From contig NZ_LEKN01000034.1 in assembly GCF_009761395.1 (NCBI RefSeq), forward strand, positions 229,321 through 293,320: a stretch of DNA of 64,000 nucleotides, in the 5' to 3' direction. A model generated the notes under the pieces. It was given only the letters and a program-made list of their open reading frames with translations. It was not told the origin of the DNA and did not search any database. The position numbers were made by a program, and so were the translations under genes. Below, piece by piece: positions 49,375 to 59,361 of the stretch; the stretch's first letter is position 1; the number at the start of each line of letters is the position of its first letter. Source of the DNA: Ursidibacter maritimus. GTDB taxonomy: Bacteria > Pseudomonadota > Gammaproteobacteria > Enterobacterales > Pasteurellaceae.

Positions 49375-51408
49375 ATGCAACATTTTTTTACTCGACCGAT
49401 CTTTTGGGTCATTCTTTCGCTGATAGGCTTTATTTGCCTACCCTCTAAAGCACTAGATTACGGTCTATTCGATTCCACTCAAGATGAAATTCTGGCTGCA
49501 ATGGGCTGGACAAATCTCAATCTCACTTGGGCGTGGTTTTTACCTTTATTGGCATTTTTAGTACCATTTAAACAAAGTGTTCAACGCAGTAAAATTGAAT
49601 TACTTCTTTTGGGATCACTTTTTATTTTTGTCTTTGTATCTGCGATTATCGCTAAAATTAGCTTAGGCTATTCCACCTTATTTTTGATTGTTGCGATCTT
49701 GGCACTGAGTACAAACGCACTTGCCAACTTAAAAATAATGCAAGGTGATCGTTTTATTATTGCTGCCTTACTTAGCATTATTTTGTTGATTTTTTTCTTT
49801 ATCGTTTATCCAACCATTGCGATTTTTATTTCAATGTTCTATGACGGTGATGAATTTATTCCAAGCCAAGTACTGACGATTTTACAACAACCTTATGTGC
49901 TACGAGTCGTGACCAACTCTCTCAGTGTGGCGGCAACTGTCGGGATTCTTTCTACACTTTTTGGTTTAGCTTTTGCACTTTATACTACTCGCATTGCCCA
50001 ACGCACCGCTTTTATCGGTAAAATCTTTTCGATCTTACCGATTGTAACACCCCCATTTGTTGTTGGATTAGGCGTTACATTGATGCTTGGGCGTTCAGGT
50101 TATGTCACTGAATTTCTGGTAGATTATTTAGGCTTTAGCAACAACTGGCTGTACGGTTTTACAGGGATTGTGATTGCTCATACGCTCGCGTTAACGCCAA
50201 TGTCATTTATGATTTTAGAAGGCGCATTAAAGTCTATTCATCCGTCAGTAGAAGAAGCGGCTTATACATTACGCTCGAATCGTTACCAAGCCTTTGCACA
50301 TATTATTTTCCCCCTTTTAAAACCCGCATTAGCCAACTCTTTTTTAGTGGTTGTGATTCAATCTCTTGCAGATTTCAGTACGCCATTAGTCCTTGGCGGT
50401 AGTTTTGATGTTATTGCGACACAAATTTATTTCTATATTGCAGGTTCGCAACTTGACTACGCTTCCGCCAGTACCTTAGGGACTATCTTATTGGTATTTT
50501 CATTAGCAATTTTTGTTATTCAATACTTGTGGATTGGCAACCGTTCTTACGTTACCGTATCGGGTAAATCCTATCGAGGCGATGTTCAAGAACTCCCAAG
50601 CGGTATGAAAGCGGTGATTATTTGCAGTTTAGCATTTTGGGTACTCTTTAATGTTGTGCTATACGGTAGTATTTTTTACGGTAGCTTTACAGTGAATTGG
50701 GGAGTAGATTACACACTTACGCTTAACAACTACATCAATCTGTTTGGACAAGGATTTAGTGATGGAGCTTGGCCATCTCTCATTCAAACAGTGATATTTG
50801 CTGCAAGTGCCGCCCCAATTACTGCATTATTCGGTTTATTGATTGCTTATATTACCGTTCGCCGAGAATTTAAGGGTAAGAAAACCCTTGAGTTTTTAAC
50901 GCTACTCTGTTTTGCCGTACCTGGTACTGTGGCTGGGGTCTCTTATATTCTTGCCTTTAATGATGCTCCAATTTACTTAACTGGTACTGGAATGATCATC
51001 GTACTTTCAATGGTAATGCGTAATATGCCAGTGGGAATGAGGGCTGCGATTGCAGGATTAGGACAGCTAGATAAATCCCTAGATGAAGCTTCACTCTCTC
51101 TCAAAGCAGGCTCATTTAAAACTATCTTCTTTATTGTGTTACCGCTCCTCAAACCAGCATTGCTTTCTGCATTAGTCACCAGCTTTGTGAGAGCAATGAC
51201 AACAGTGAGTGCGATCGTTTTCCTTGTTACTGCGGATACTCGTGTCGCAACCTCTTATATTTTAAATCGTGTAGAAGATGGTGAATATGGCGTGGCGATT
51301 GCTTATGGCTCGATCTTAATTGTGGTAATGATGGCAATTATTTTCTTATTTGACTGGATTGTTGGCGATACTCGCATTGCTCGTTCAAAAGCGAAAAAAA
51401 TGAATTAA
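49375..51408 (+). CDS. afuB: ABC transporter permease AfuB (fused double permease)
   Basis: The 677-residue inner-membrane permease is made of two FbpB-like halves in one chain. Each half has an EAA-type cytoplasmic loop for ATPase contact: [26 protein letters not shown] near 300 and [26 protein letters not shown] near 570. Extra N-terminal hydrophobic segments come before the first half (about residues 1-150), giving roughly 14-16 predicted spans. It follows afuA by 97 bases that include the hairpin; afuC starts 10 bases after it. Confidence 0.92.
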   Translation: MQHFFTRPIFWVILSLIGFICLPSKALDYGLFDSTQDEILAAMGWTNLNLTWAWFLPLLAFLVPFKQSVQRSKIELLLLGSLFIFVFVSAIIAKISLGYSTLFLIVAILALSTNALANLKIMQGDRFIIAALLSIILLIFFFIVYPTIAIFISMFYDGDEFIPSQVLTILQQPYVLRVVTNSLSVAATVGILSTLFGLAFALYTTRIAQRTAFIGKIFSILPIVTPPFVVGLGVTLMLGRSGYVTEFLVDYLGFSNNWLYGFTGIVIAHTLALTPMSFMILEGALKSIHPSVEEAAYTLRSNRYQAFAHIIFPLLKPALANSFLVVVIQSLADFSTPLVLGGSFDVIATQIYFYIAGSQLDYASASTLGTILLVFSLAIFVIQYLWIGNRSYVTVSGKSYRGDVQELPSGMKAVIICSLAFWVLFNVVLYGSIFYGSFTVNWGVDYTLTLNNYINLFGQGFSDGAWPSLIQTVIFAASAAPITALFGLLIAYITVRREFKGKKTLEFLTLLCFAVPGTVAGVSYILAFNDAPIYLTGTGMIIVLSMVMRNMPVGMRAAIAGLGQLDKSLDEASLSLKAGSFKTIFFIVLPLLKPALLSALVTSFVRAMTTVSAIVFLVTADTRVATSYILNRVEDGEYGVAIAYGSILIVVMMAIIFLFDWIVGDTRIARSKAKKMN

Positions 51409-51418
51409 GGATAGAAAA

Positions 51419-52471
51419 ATGGAACAACAAAACGATTTTTTAGTACTCAAAAATGTCACCAAATCTTTTGGTAAAGCAACGGTAATCAATAACCTTAACC
51501 TCACGATTAAAAAAGGCACGATGGTTACATTGCTCGGGCCTTCTGGCTGTGGCAAAACCACCGTTCTACGTTTGGTTGCAGGTTTAGAAAACCCAACATC
51601 AGGGCAAATTTTTATTGATGGCGAAGATGTTACCCACAACTCAATTCAACAACGCGATATCTGTATTGTATTCCAATCTTATGCTCTCTTTCCGCATATG
51701 TCGATTGGCGATAATGTCGGCTATGGTTTAAAAATGCAAGGTGTACCAAAAGAAGAACGCCAACAGCGAGTTAAAGAAGCCTTAGAATTAGTCGATTTAG
51801 CAGGTTTTGAAGATCGCTATGTCGATCAAATCTCTGGTGGGCAACAGCAACGTGTTGCTCTGGCTCGTGCGTTAATTCTCAAGCCTAAAGTGTTACTTTT
51901 TGATGAGCCATTAAGTAATCTTGATGCTAATTTACGCCGTTCTATGCGTGAAAAAATTCGAGAATTACAACAACGCCTAAACATTACATCACTTTATGTT
52001 ACTCACGATCAGACAGAAGCCTTTGCTGTTTCTGATGAAGTCATCGTAATGGATAAAGGAGTCATTAAACAGAAAGATTCGGCAAAAATGCTTTACTTAC
52101 AACCCAATTCACTCTTTTTGGCGAATTTTATGGGAGAATCGACTATTCTAGAAGGTAAACGACAAGACGATGCCATTCATATTGGCAATTTTAGTTTTAC
52201 TTTACAAAATGCCGAACGCTTTAATGTCGCAAATGGGGATTGTTTAGTTGGAATTCGTCCTGAAGCTATTCAGCTACTTTCCTATGGTGATGAGAACCAA
52301 CGCTGTGAAATCAAACACTCTATTTATATGGGATCTTATTGGGAAATCATTGCACAATGGCAAGGGAAAGAGATTTTAATCAATCTCAATCCTGAACACT
52401 ATCAAGAGCAACAGAGCGAGCATTATATTCACCTAAATAATAAGGGAATTTTCCTATTGAATAGGGAATAA
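51419..52471 (+). CDS. afuC: ABC transporter ATP-binding protein AfuC
   Basis: The 350-residue ATPase of the Afu importer has Walker [12 protein letters not shown] near 40, Q-loop [11 protein letters not shown], signature [15 protein letters not shown], Walker [13 protein letters not shown] and the switch histidine in [11 protein letters not shown], followed by a TOBE-type C-terminal domain ([10 protein letters not shown]... [10 protein letters not shown]). This is the FbpC/PotA-like architecture. Last gene of afuABC; an 18-bp uptake-sequence stem directly follows the stop. Confidence 0.93.
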   Translation: MEQQNDFLVLKNVTKSFGKATVINNLNLTIKKGTMVTLLGPSGCGKTTVLRLVAGLENPTSGQIFIDGEDVTHNSIQQRDICIVFQSYALFPHMSIGDNVGYGLKMQGVPKEERQQRVKEALELVDLAGFEDRYVDQISGGQQQRVALARALILKPKVLLFDEPLSNLDANLRRSMREKIRELQQRLNITSLYVTHDQTEAFAVSDEVIVMDKGVIKQKDSAKMLYLQPNSLFLANFMGESTILEGKRQDDAIHIGNFSFTLQNAERFNVANGDCLVGIRPEAIQLLSYGDENQRCEIKHSIYMGSYWEIIAQWQGKEILINLNPEHYQEQQSEHYIHLNNKGIFLLNRE

Positions 52472-52474
52472 AAT

Positions 52475-52534
52475 AATAAGCGGTGAGTTATCCCTAAAAA
52501 TTTGCAATATTTTATAGATAACTCACCGCTTATT
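52475..52534. repeat. Inverted pair of DNA uptake sequences, 18-bp perfect stem, after afuC
   Basis: AATAAGCGGTGAGTTATC (52475-52492) and GATAACTCACCGCTTATT (52517-52534) are exact reverse complements with a 24-base loop containing TTTGCAA. It starts 4 bases after the afuC stop codon and probably acts as its terminator. Confidence 0.88.
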
Positions 52535-52596
52535 TACTCTCTAACTAGCTACCCTAAAAGGCTTTCGCCCTTTAATGATTTATAGGTCGTCAATCA

Positions 52597-52919
52597 CTAA
52601 ATAAATATTACACGAGCAAAACTAATAAATTCATCACAAAGCTCTGTTTCGGTACGAGCAGTTAAACTTGTCATAGGGTGATTATTTACCAACTCTTGTA
52701 TTGGTACTGGAATTGTTTGACGGGCTCTTCCCATTCGCTGAAACATTCGTCTTCCACAGAAGGTAATGCCGCGTAAGAAGGAAGTGCATTATTACGTTTT
52801 ACATTAAGTAAATAAGTAACACTATTGGAAAAATACTAAGAGAAAGATCCATACATAGGGTCACCCTCAAGTAGAATGAAATCGAGTAATACTATTAAGC
52901 TGATAAGTAGGCATGTATG
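52597..52919 (-). pseudogene. Decayed remnant of an unrecognised protein gene
   Basis: The 467-base gap after afuC has no intact gene, but on the minus strand protein-like sequence can be read in pieces. One frame (52919 down to 52686) reads DFILLEGDPMYGSFS, an in-frame TAG (52838-52836), YFSNSVTYLLNVKRNNALPS, YAALPSVEDECFSEWEEPVK, then a stop. A second frame carries on with TIPVPIQELVNNHPMTSLTA, RTETELCDEFISFARV and a stop at 52599-52597. One nonsense change and one frameshift would explain this. I do not recognise the family. The residue composition looks like real protein rather than chance, but this is a judgement by eye. Confidence 0.45.
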
Positions 52920-52938
52920 TTATTAATAAAATTGACTT

Positions 52939-53427
52939 TTATTTACGAGACAGAACCATAAAATGACAACGATAAACATTCTGTTCATCTATTTCAGACC
53001 AACTATCTTCTGCTAATTGCCATTCTTGCTCATCAAATTCAAAAAAAGTATCCCCTTCAATATTAGCTTGGATTTCAGTTAAATAGAGTTTGTTAGCCAA
53101 TGGCATCGCTTGTTTAAACAGCTCTCCACCACCGATGATCATTATTTCTTGTTCAGGTGCAAAACTTTTTGCTAATTCAACCGCTTGCTCAAGGCTTGTA
53201 GCAGAATAAGCTCCATCTACACTAAAATTTGAACGAGAGAGAATAATATTCGGTCTTTTAGGCAATAGACGTCCAATTGACTCATAAGTCTTTCGTCCCA
53301 TAATAACAGATTTACCAACCGTATTTTTCCTAAACCACGCTAAATCGACAGGAAGATGCCACGGCATTGCATTATCTTTACCTATCACTTTATTTAAGGT
53401 ACGAGCAACAATTAAACTAATGTCCAT
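52939..53427 (-). CDS. folA: Dihydrofolate reductase FolA
   Basis: NADPH-dependent reduction of dihydrofolate to tetrahydrofolate. The 162-residue product matches chromosomal DHFR: DISLIVARTLNKVIGKDNAMPWHLP with the catalytic acidic residue in the following DLAWFRKNT, then GKSVIMGRKTYESIGRLLP, IIGGGELFKQAMP near 100 and FFEFDEQEWQ. No trimethoprim-resistance judgement can be made. It stands alone; the DNA just downstream holds a gene remnant. Confidence 0.95.
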   Translation of the reverse strand: MDISLIVARTLNKVIGKDNAMPWHLPVDLAWFRKNTVGKSVIMGRKTYESIGRLLPKRPNIILSRSNFSVDGAYSATSLEQAVELAKSFAPEQEIMIIGGGELFKQAMPLANKLYLTEIQANIEGDTFFEFDEQEWQLAEDSWSEIDEQNVYRCHFMVLSRK

Positions 53428-53476
53428 AATGATAATAAACCTTAATTATCCATTTATTTTAATATCAAAATATTTA

Positions 53477-53496
53477 GGGTGGGGATAACCCCACCC
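53477..53496 (-). terminator. G+C-rich hairpin between ushA and folA
   Basis: GGGTGGGG (53477-53484), ATAA, CCCCACCC (53489-53496): an 8-bp stem 31 bases after the ushA stop on the minus strand. The tail is A+T-rich (TAAATATTTTG) but not a clean U-run. Confidence 0.7.
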
Positions 53497-53527
53497 CACA
53501 ATAAATGAATTTATTGATATGCTGATA

Positions 53528-55171
53528 TTATTTAAAAATAATATCTTCTTTTGGTTCAAATTTTGATGCGTCTAATGGGCTATTTTCTTCAAAATATTTT
53601 TTCAACATTTCAGCATCAATAAAGCCTGTATTCACATAACTTGGATGTTTTTTCATTACTGGGTAACCATCACCACCACTTGCACAGTAATCAGGTAAAG
53701 ACACTTTATATTTCTTATTAAGATCCAGTGGTTTGCCTGCAACTTTAACATCTGATACCTGTTTTGCAGTGCGATCAACAACCATTGAAATACCTGCAAA
53801 TTGTGGATAAGCGCCTGTATCAATCTCTTTAAGAGCAACAACATTCAAGTAATCAAGTAATTCTTGTCCTGTTAAATCTACAGTGGCAATCATATTACCA
53901 AACGGCTGAACAGTAAGGAGATCTTTATACGTTACATCACCTTGATTAATGGAAGTACGAATACCGCCAGAGTTCATAATGCCGATATCAGCTTTCACAC
54001 GTTCCATTTGAGATTGTGCAATTAAACGACCTAAGTTAGTTTGGTGGAAACGAATAATTTTACGATCACCTTCAAATTTACCTTTTACTTCGCCAACTTT
54101 TACACCAAGTAATCTATCGCCTTCATCTTGATATTTTTTAAGGTGTTCAAATACAGTTTGGTCTTCAGCAATTTCTGCCTGATAAAGTTTATATTCTGAT
54201 TTTCCATCTTCTAATTTGATTTTTTGTTTCAAATTCACAGGAATCAGTTCATATTTAACTAATTTAGTTTCGCCATTTTTAAATTCAAAATCGGCACGCC
54301 CAACAAATTTACCCCATTCTCCAGCTTGAACAATCCAAGTACCATTTTGGAAATCAGGTTTACACGCTTCGCCTGGCGTATATTTTAATTTGAACTCGCC
54401 TTTTTCATCGATACATACCGTATCGTGAGTATGTCCACCAATAATTAAATCAAAAGCGCCTTTATCCAAACGGCGAGCCAAACTTACATCACCAGGCGCA
54501 TTGGAACCATGCTGTTCGTTAAAATAATAACCCATATGTGTTAAGGCAATACGCACATCTGGTTTTTCTGTTTTGTTGATCTCTGCTAGTGTTGTCTTTG
54601 CAGTTTCAATTGGATCATTAAAAATCACGTTTTCTGTGACATCAGGGTTACCTAATTTACCTGTATCTTCCGTTGTTAAGCCAACTACTGCTACTTTTAG
54701 ACCATTTTTATCAAGCGTAACATAAGGTTTGACTAGTGGTTTATTGGTTTTTTTATTGATTACGTTTGCAGAAATAAGCGGGAATTTTGCCCATTTTTCT
54801 TGCATATCTAAAATTTGAAGTGGGAAGTCGAACTCGTGGTTACCTAGTACTGCAACGTCATAACCAATCATATTCATTCCTTCAATATCTGGTTTTGCAT
54901 TTTGCATATCAGATTCAGGAACGCCCGTATTAAAGTCTCCAGCGTGTAGTAATAAAACTGACTCGCCTTTTGCTTCAACTTCTTTACGTATATTATCAAT
55001 CAGTGTTTTTTGGGCTGCGAAGCCATATTCGCCTTTGTCATTTTTCCAGAAGTGACCATGAGTATCGTTGAGATGTATGACAGTAAAGCGATAAGTCTTA
55101 TCCGCTTCGTATGCCATTGCAGTTGTTGCACTTAGTAGTGCAACAGAAAGTAGCGTTTTAGTAAACTTCAT
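53528..55171 (-). CDS. ushA: UDP-sugar hydrolase / 5'-nucleotidase UshA
   Basis: Periplasmic metallophosphoesterase that breaks down UDP-glucose and nucleotides for salvage. The 547-residue precursor has a 20-residue signal peptide (cut after AMA), metal-site motifs VIHLNDTHGHFW, LHAGDFNTG, GNHEFDFPL, ALTHMGYYF and IIGGHTHD, and a C-terminal substrate domain with MNSGGIRTSINQGD and ASGGDGYPVMKKHP. It follows E. coli UshA (550) closely and lacks the longer form expected of the Haemophilus NAD nucleotidase NadN. Confidence 0.92.
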   Translation of the reverse strand: MKFTKTLLSVALLSATTAMAYEADKTYRFTVIHLNDTHGHFWKNDKGEYGFAAQKTLIDNIRKEVEAKGESVLLLHAGDFNTGVPESDMQNAKPDIEGMNMIGYDVAVLGNHEFDFPLQILDMQEKWAKFPLISANVINKKTNKPLVKPYVTLDKNGLKVAVVGLTTEDTGKLGNPDVTENVIFNDPIETAKTTLAEINKTEKPDVRIALTHMGYYFNEQHGSNAPGDVSLARRLDKGAFDLIIGGHTHDTVCIDEKGEFKLKYTPGEACKPDFQNGTWIVQAGEWGKFVGRADFEFKNGETKLVKYELIPVNLKQKIKLEDGKSEYKLYQAEIAEDQTVFEHLKKYQDEGDRLLGVKVGEVKGKFEGDRKIIRFHQTNLGRLIAQSQMERVKADIGIMNSGGIRTSINQGDVTYKDLLTVQPFGNMIATVDLTGQELLDYLNVVALKEIDTGAYPQFAGISMVVDRTAKQVSDVKVAGKPLDLNKKYKVSLPDYCASGGDGYPVMKKHPSYVNTGFIDAEMLKKYFEENSPLDASKFEPKEDIIFK

Positions 55172-55233
55172 AAATTCCTCTGATTTTGTGTGGAGTATGT
55201 AAAAAATGATAAAAATCTAACCGCTTATCCGTA

Positions 55234-55596
55234 TTAAAAAAATAGAATCAAAATCCAAGTTACGCCAAACATAACCATAGTCATAAAAACAGCCGCAGAG
55301 CCAATATCTTTCGCTCTGCCCGATAATTCGTGGTATTCAGAACCGATACGATCAACAACAGCTTCAACAGCACTATTCAATAATTCCATTGCTAGAACCA
55401 ATAATACTGAACAAACCAGTAGAATTTTTTCGATAACTCCATCGCCTAAAATAAATCCTAATGGAATGAGCAATAAAGAAAGCCACACTTCTTGACGAAA
55501 TGCAGCTTCATTGATATAGGCACTTTTTAAGCCTTTCATTGAGTAGCCTGTTGCTCTAATAATGCGTTGAAAGTCCGCTTTGTTTTCAGGTTTCAT
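55234..55596 (-). CDS. dgkA: Diacylglycerol kinase DgkA
   Basis: Small trimeric inner-membrane kinase that recycles diacylglycerol from membrane-derived glucan synthesis. The 120-residue product has the expected three membrane helices and motif set: RIIRATGYSMKGLKSAYINEAAFRQE near the start, LLVLAMELLNSAVEAVVDRI with catalytic glutamates, and GRAKDIGSAAVFMTMVM. A separate gene from ushA; a single uptake-sequence copy lies just upstream of ushA in the gap. Confidence 0.95.
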   Translation of the reverse strand: MKPENKADFQRIIRATGYSMKGLKSAYINEAAFRQEVWLSLLLIPLGFILGDGVIEKILLVCSVLLVLAMELLNSAVEAVVDRIGSEYHELSGRAKDIGSAAVFMTMVMFGVTWILILFF

Positions 55597-55725
55597 AAAT
55601 TCTCTAGTAAATGAATAATCAAAATCTTTTACTATTCTACCTGAAAACCGTAACTTACGGAAATAACCTGATTTATTTTTTGATTAAGTGAGTAAAACAA
55701 ATCAACAAGTTAGCAACTTTCTTGT

Positions 55726-57060
55726 TTAAATGGCATTAGGTTTATTTAAACATTTATTACTGATGGTTCCAGCAATCATTGAGCCATTAACATTTAAAGC
55801 GGTTCTTCCCATATCTATGAGAGGTTCAACTGAAATTAACAACCCTACTAACGCCAATGGTAAATCTAAACTTGATAATACTACAATAGCAGCAAATGTT
55901 GCTCCACCACCTACACCAGCAATACCAAAAGATGAAATTGTTACTACAAGAATTAAGGTCAAAATATATTGTAGACTAAATGGATCAATGCCAACTGTTG
56001 GTGCAACCATTGCTGCTAACATAGCAGGATAAATCCCTGCACAACCATTTTGCCCGATCGTAGCACCAAAAGTCGCTGAAAAATTTGCAATGGTATGGTT
56101 ATTATTCAGTTTGTTAGTTTGTGTTTCGATATTTAATGGCAAAGTTGCTGCACTTGAACGTGAACTAAACGCAAAGCTTAAAGTTGGCATTACTTTTTTA
56201 TAATACTCAAGCGGATTGATTTTCACAAAAAATAACAAAATCGCGTGTACGATAAACATTAAGATAATCGCAATATACGAAGCAACAATAAAGTTACCTA
56301 ATTTTACGATATCAGCCCATTGTGAAGTTGCCCCCATTTTAATCATTAATGCAAACACGCCATAAGGTGTTAAACGGATCACAAAACGCACTAAACGCAT
56401 CACTAATTTATTTAGAGTTTCAATCCCTTGTGCAATACGTTCACCTAAGTTTTGATCTTCTTTGGCTAAACTGAGTGCGGCAACACCTAAAAAAGCGGAA
56501 AAAATAACTGTACTAATAATGGATGTTGGATTTGCACCAGTGAGCTCCGCAAATGGATTACGAGGAATAAATGAGACAAGCATCGCTGGCACACTTAAAT
56601 TACTTACTTGACCAACTCTCCCATCTACTCTAGCTTGTGCCGCTAATTCTCTCTCTCCTGCGACTAATCCTTCCGCAGATAAATCAAAAAGATAAACTAA
56701 TGCAATTCCAATTGTTGCTGAAATTGCAGTGGTCACTAATAAGACACTCAAGACGCTAAAACTAATTTTTCCTAATGATTTAGCCTGATTTAAACGTGTA
56801 ATTGCCGATAAAATAGAGATGAAGACTAATGGCATTACGATCATTTGTAATAAACGTACATACCCACCTCCAACTAAATTTACCCAATCTAAAGTAGTAT
56901 CTATAGTTGGCTTTTCGTAAAAAATTTGCAATAACGCACCGCTTGCAAGCCCTAGTAATAGGGCAATAAATACGGTTAATCCCAATTTTTGAGTTTTACT
57001 ATAAATACTAAAAAGTACCAATAATAAAACAGCAAATAACGCCAGATTTAAAATACTCAT
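55726..57060 (-). CDS. tcyP: L-cystine symporter TcyP (dicarboxylate/amino acid:cation symporter family)
   Basis: The 444-residue membrane protein of the DAACS family is closest to E. coli TcyP/YdjN, a sodium-type cystine importer. Supporting blocks: VRLLQMIVMPLVFISILSAI, the VGQVSNLSVPAMLVSFIPRNPFAELTGANPTSIIS region, the re-entrant loop SFAFSSRSSAATLPLNIETQ near 290, ATFGATIGQNGCAGIYPAML and VEPLIDMGRTALNVNGSM. A terminator-like hairpin lies in its leader. Substrate is inferred from family similarity. Confidence 0.88.
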   Translation of the reverse strand: MSILNLALFAVLLLVLFSIYSKTQKLGLTVFIALLLGLASGALLQIFYEKPTIDTTLDWVNLVGGGYVRLLQMIVMPLVFISILSAITRLNQAKSLGKISFSVLSVLLVTTAISATIGIALVYLFDLSAEGLVAGERELAAQARVDGRVGQVSNLSVPAMLVSFIPRNPFAELTGANPTSIISTVIFSAFLGVAALSLAKEDQNLGERIAQGIETLNKLVMRLVRFVIRLTPYGVFALMIKMGATSQWADIVKLGNFIVASYIAIILMFIVHAILLFFVKINPLEYYKKVMPTLSFAFSSRSSAATLPLNIETQTNKLNNNHTIANFSATFGATIGQNGCAGIYPAMLAAMVAPTVGIDPFSLQYILTLILVVTISSFGIAGVGGGATFAAIVVLSSLDLPLALVGLLISVEPLIDMGRTALNVNGSMIAGTISNKCLNKPNAI

Positions 57061-57069
57061 AATCTCTCC

Positions 57070-57138
57070 TGTAAAAAATAAAGGTAAGCATAAAACTTAC
57101 CTTATATGAGATCCAGAATATCTTAATTATGAATTATA
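57070..57138 (-). promoter_or_regulatory. tcyP promoter candidate and attenuator-like hairpin
   Basis: On the minus strand a TATAAT box (57138-57133) precedes AAGGTAAG (57103-57096), a 7-base loop, CTTACCTT (57088-57081) and TTTATTTTTTAC, then the tcyP ribosome site. The hairpin has the form of an intrinsic terminator. It may end the upstream DUF2310 transcript, but if the TATAAT box is used it lies inside the tcyP leader and could attenuate tcyP. Confidence 0.5.
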
Positions 57139-57154
57139 ACCAAAAGATATATAT

Positions 57155-57919
57155 CTATTGCAACTCCCAACTCAAATTCGACACCAATCGGCAGTTATCG
57201 CATTTAAAGTAAAAGATACTGTGTAAAGGTTGAGAAAGTTTCCAAGATTGTTGGCAACTCGGACAAAGGCGGTTATGTTCTAATTCTTCATCTTGCCCTA
57301 AACGGTAAAGATAATAATAAGTTGGTGTTTGGGTATGCTTCTCTAATTCGCTGCATAATGCTCTACCCTGCTGGCTTAGTTCACTTTCTAAAGAGGAAAT
57401 CTGCTCTAAACTGATTTGTTCTAACGCAGAGCCATTCATTTGTAACTGATCACAGGCTTGCCAATCTTCTTGCCACTTTATCACTTTTTCGCTTAAATCA
57501 GTGTCCCCGAACTGATAAAGCGGAATTGGACAGAAATCGTCGCCATTGTAAATGGGTGAACAGGTATCTAAATGTGTAGTGTACAGGATCTGAAAAGAAG
57601 GTTTCTGTGTACTGGTTTCTTCTGCATTATAGTCTCGTCCTACTATTTCAAAAAATTCAAAGAAAACACCCGCTTCCTCCGCTTGTAATAACGCCTCTTT
57701 TACCCATTGATTATTCCATTTAGGCATTAAACTCTCTTGTTCTGGTGTAGCAAGTCGCACTTGAAATTCAGAATGAGTATCGAGTTGATGATGTGTTACC
57801 CCCATTTCTCTTCCAATCACTTGACCATTAAAACGCCATTGATTTAATACTTGGCTAATTAACGTAACAGGATCTTGCTCAAAATTTTGGTAACTAAAAT
57901 GGGCGATAACTTGGTACAT
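57155..57919 (-). CDS. DUF2310 zinc-ribbon protein
   Basis: The 254-residue cytoplasmic protein of the DUF2310 family is described only as zinc-ribbon-containing and possibly nucleic-acid-binding. The N-terminal two-thirds is an alpha/beta domain without known motifs (TLISQVLNQWRFNGQVIGRE, FFEFFEIVGRDY, TTHLDTCSPIYNGDDFCPIP). The C-terminus has a zinc ribbon, CPSC and CDNC about 24 residues apart. It is followed by tcyP and preceded within 8 bases by fieF, suggesting co-transcription with the metal exporter. Function unknown. Confidence 0.75.
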   Translation of the reverse strand: MYQVIAHFSYQNFEQDPVTLISQVLNQWRFNGQVIGREMGVTHHQLDTHSEFQVRLATPEQESLMPKWNNQWVKEALLQAEEAGVFFEFFEIVGRDYNAEETSTQKPSFQILYTTHLDTCSPIYNGDDFCPIPLYQFGDTDLSEKVIKWQEDWQACDQLQMNGSALEQISLEQISSLESELSQQGRALCSELEKHTQTPTYYYLYRLGQDEELEHNRLCPSCQQSWKLSQPLHSIFYFKCDNCRLVSNLSWELQ

Positions 57920-57927
57920 ATTTCACC

Positions 57928-58827
57928 TTATTCTGCGGTCATTTGGCGTTCTTTTTGCACAATCGTCGTTGGTTCTTGATGAATAATCACTTCTGACATT
58001 GGGAAAGCATTCAGTAATTTTTGCTCTAAGCCATCAGTGATTTCGTGAGCAATCAACAGCGGTAAATTATCATCAAGCTCCAAGTGTAATTGAATAAAAC
58101 GAACAGCACCCGCTCGGCGAGTTTTCACATCGTGAATACTAATAATGCGTGGATGTTCCAAAGCGATAGTCCAAACACGATCAACTTCTTCCTGTGGCAG
58201 AGCTTGATCAAGTAGTGATTGCATAGCTTCCCATAACATCACACCTGCGTTATACAAAATATATAATGCAATCCCTATTGCAAAAATCGCATCTGCATAG
58301 ATAAAACCGTTTATATTCAATAACATAGAAAAGAAAATTGCCGCATTCATATAAAGATCGGTTTGATAATGCAATGAATCTGCCTGAATAGCAGGACTAC
58401 CTGTCTCTTTCACGACTTTACGTTGATACAGCACAAGCATTGCCGTTAATGCGATTGAAATTAAACTGATCACTACGCCTAATTCGCTACTTTGTACAAA
58501 CTGTGGCTCGGTTAAACGTTGAATTCCTTGTAGCAGCAGAAATGCAGCAGAGCCGGTAATAAATGCACTTTGAACAAGAGCGGCAAGAGATTCCGCTTTA
58601 CCATGTCCAAAGGTATGATTATCATCTGCAGGTTGTAACGCAAAGCGTAATACTAAAATATTCGTAATTGAGGCAAATAAATCGACAAGAGAATCGGTCA
58701 TCGCTGCCAAGATCGCCATCGATCCTGTTTTCCACCACGCAAATGCTTTGATTAAGATTAAAATTGAGGCAACGACTATCGCTAGCATCGCCGCTCGTTT
58801 TACCTGTTGTGCGTACTGTTGTTCCAT
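57928..58827 (-). CDS. fieF: Cation diffusion facilitator FieF (iron/zinc efflux)
   Basis: The 299-residue, six-helix proton-coupled metal exporter of the CDF family matches E. coli FieF/YiiP (300). The metal site shows as the paired DSLVD in helix 2 (D45 and D49 positions) and HYQTD in helix 5, with a C-terminal cytoplasmic domain (HPRIISIHDVKTRRAG, FIQLHLELDDNLPLLIAHEITDGLE). It lies 3 bases after the lipoprotein gene and 8 bases before the DUF2310 gene. Confidence 0.93.
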   Translation of the reverse strand: MEQQYAQQVKRAAMLAIVVASILILIKAFAWWKTGSMAILAAMTDSLVDLFASITNILVLRFALQPADDNHTFGHGKAESLAALVQSAFITGSAAFLLLQGIQRLTEPQFVQSSELGVVISLISIALTAMLVLYQRKVVKETGSPAIQADSLHYQTDLYMNAAIFFSMLLNINGFIYADAIFAIGIALYILYNAGVMLWEAMQSLLDQALPQEEVDRVWTIALEHPRIISIHDVKTRRAGAVRFIQLHLELDDNLPLLIAHEITDGLEQKLLNAFPMSEVIIHQEPTTIVQKERQMTAE

Positions 58828-58830
58828 TGT

Positions 58831-59361
58831 CTATTTACATTCCACTAACCAAGGTAATTTTGAAAATGCTATGGCTAATTCTGCCAGGTCTGCTTGCAAA
58901 TTTTTAGCCGAAACAGCCCGCTTGTCTGAAAATTGCATTTGGCTAAAACCACATTGAGAATCTCGCCCACGAGAAACTTCAAGTTGCTGATTTTGGAAAC
59001 GTTCCGTTGGAGGATAAATCACTTCTGTGCGTAGCTCATCTTGCGTAATAGCTAGATTCGCTTGTGTATTTGCTTGATTTGCAAAACTTTTCTCGCGTAA
59101 TGCTAAACGTTGTTGTAGCGTTCTTTGTTGCGAATTTTTATCTAAAAAGAAAAGAAAGCCTTTTTGCCAATCATCTGGGTTCTTGCTTGAATTTACTGGC
59201 AAATACAGCGATTGTTGCATTTCATCAAGCTGATTATGGGTTACCTGCTGATATTCAACCCCTTTGAACATTACGCGCTCAGGTAATGAAAAGCGCTTAT
59301 TCGGTAAGCTACAAGCAGAAAGAGAAAGTGCTAACACTGCTATTTTTAAATAGGTTTTCAC
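58831..59361 (-). CDS. Predicted lipoprotein of unknown function
   Basis: I do not recognise this 176-residue protein. A lipoprotein signal is clear: [17 protein letters not shown] with the lipobox LSAC and Cys17 as the acylated residue; the next residue is Ser, consistent with outer-membrane sorting. The mature part is hydrophilic and Gln-rich with a helical middle ([20 protein letters not shown]) and two further cysteines, C-G-F near 137 and one near the C-terminus. It overlaps the yaaA end by 4 bases and precedes fieF by 3, so it belongs to a yaaA-lipoprotein-fieF-DUF2310 transcript. Confidence 0.75.
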   Translation of the reverse strand: MKTYLKIAVLALSLSACSLPNKRFSLPERVMFKGVEYQQVTHNQLDEMQQSLYLPVNSSKNPDDWQKGFLFFLDKNSQQRTLQQRLALREKSFANQANTQANLAITQDELRTEVIYPPTERFQNQQLEVSRGRDSQCGFSQMQFSDKRAVSAKNLQADLAELAIAFSKLPWLVECK

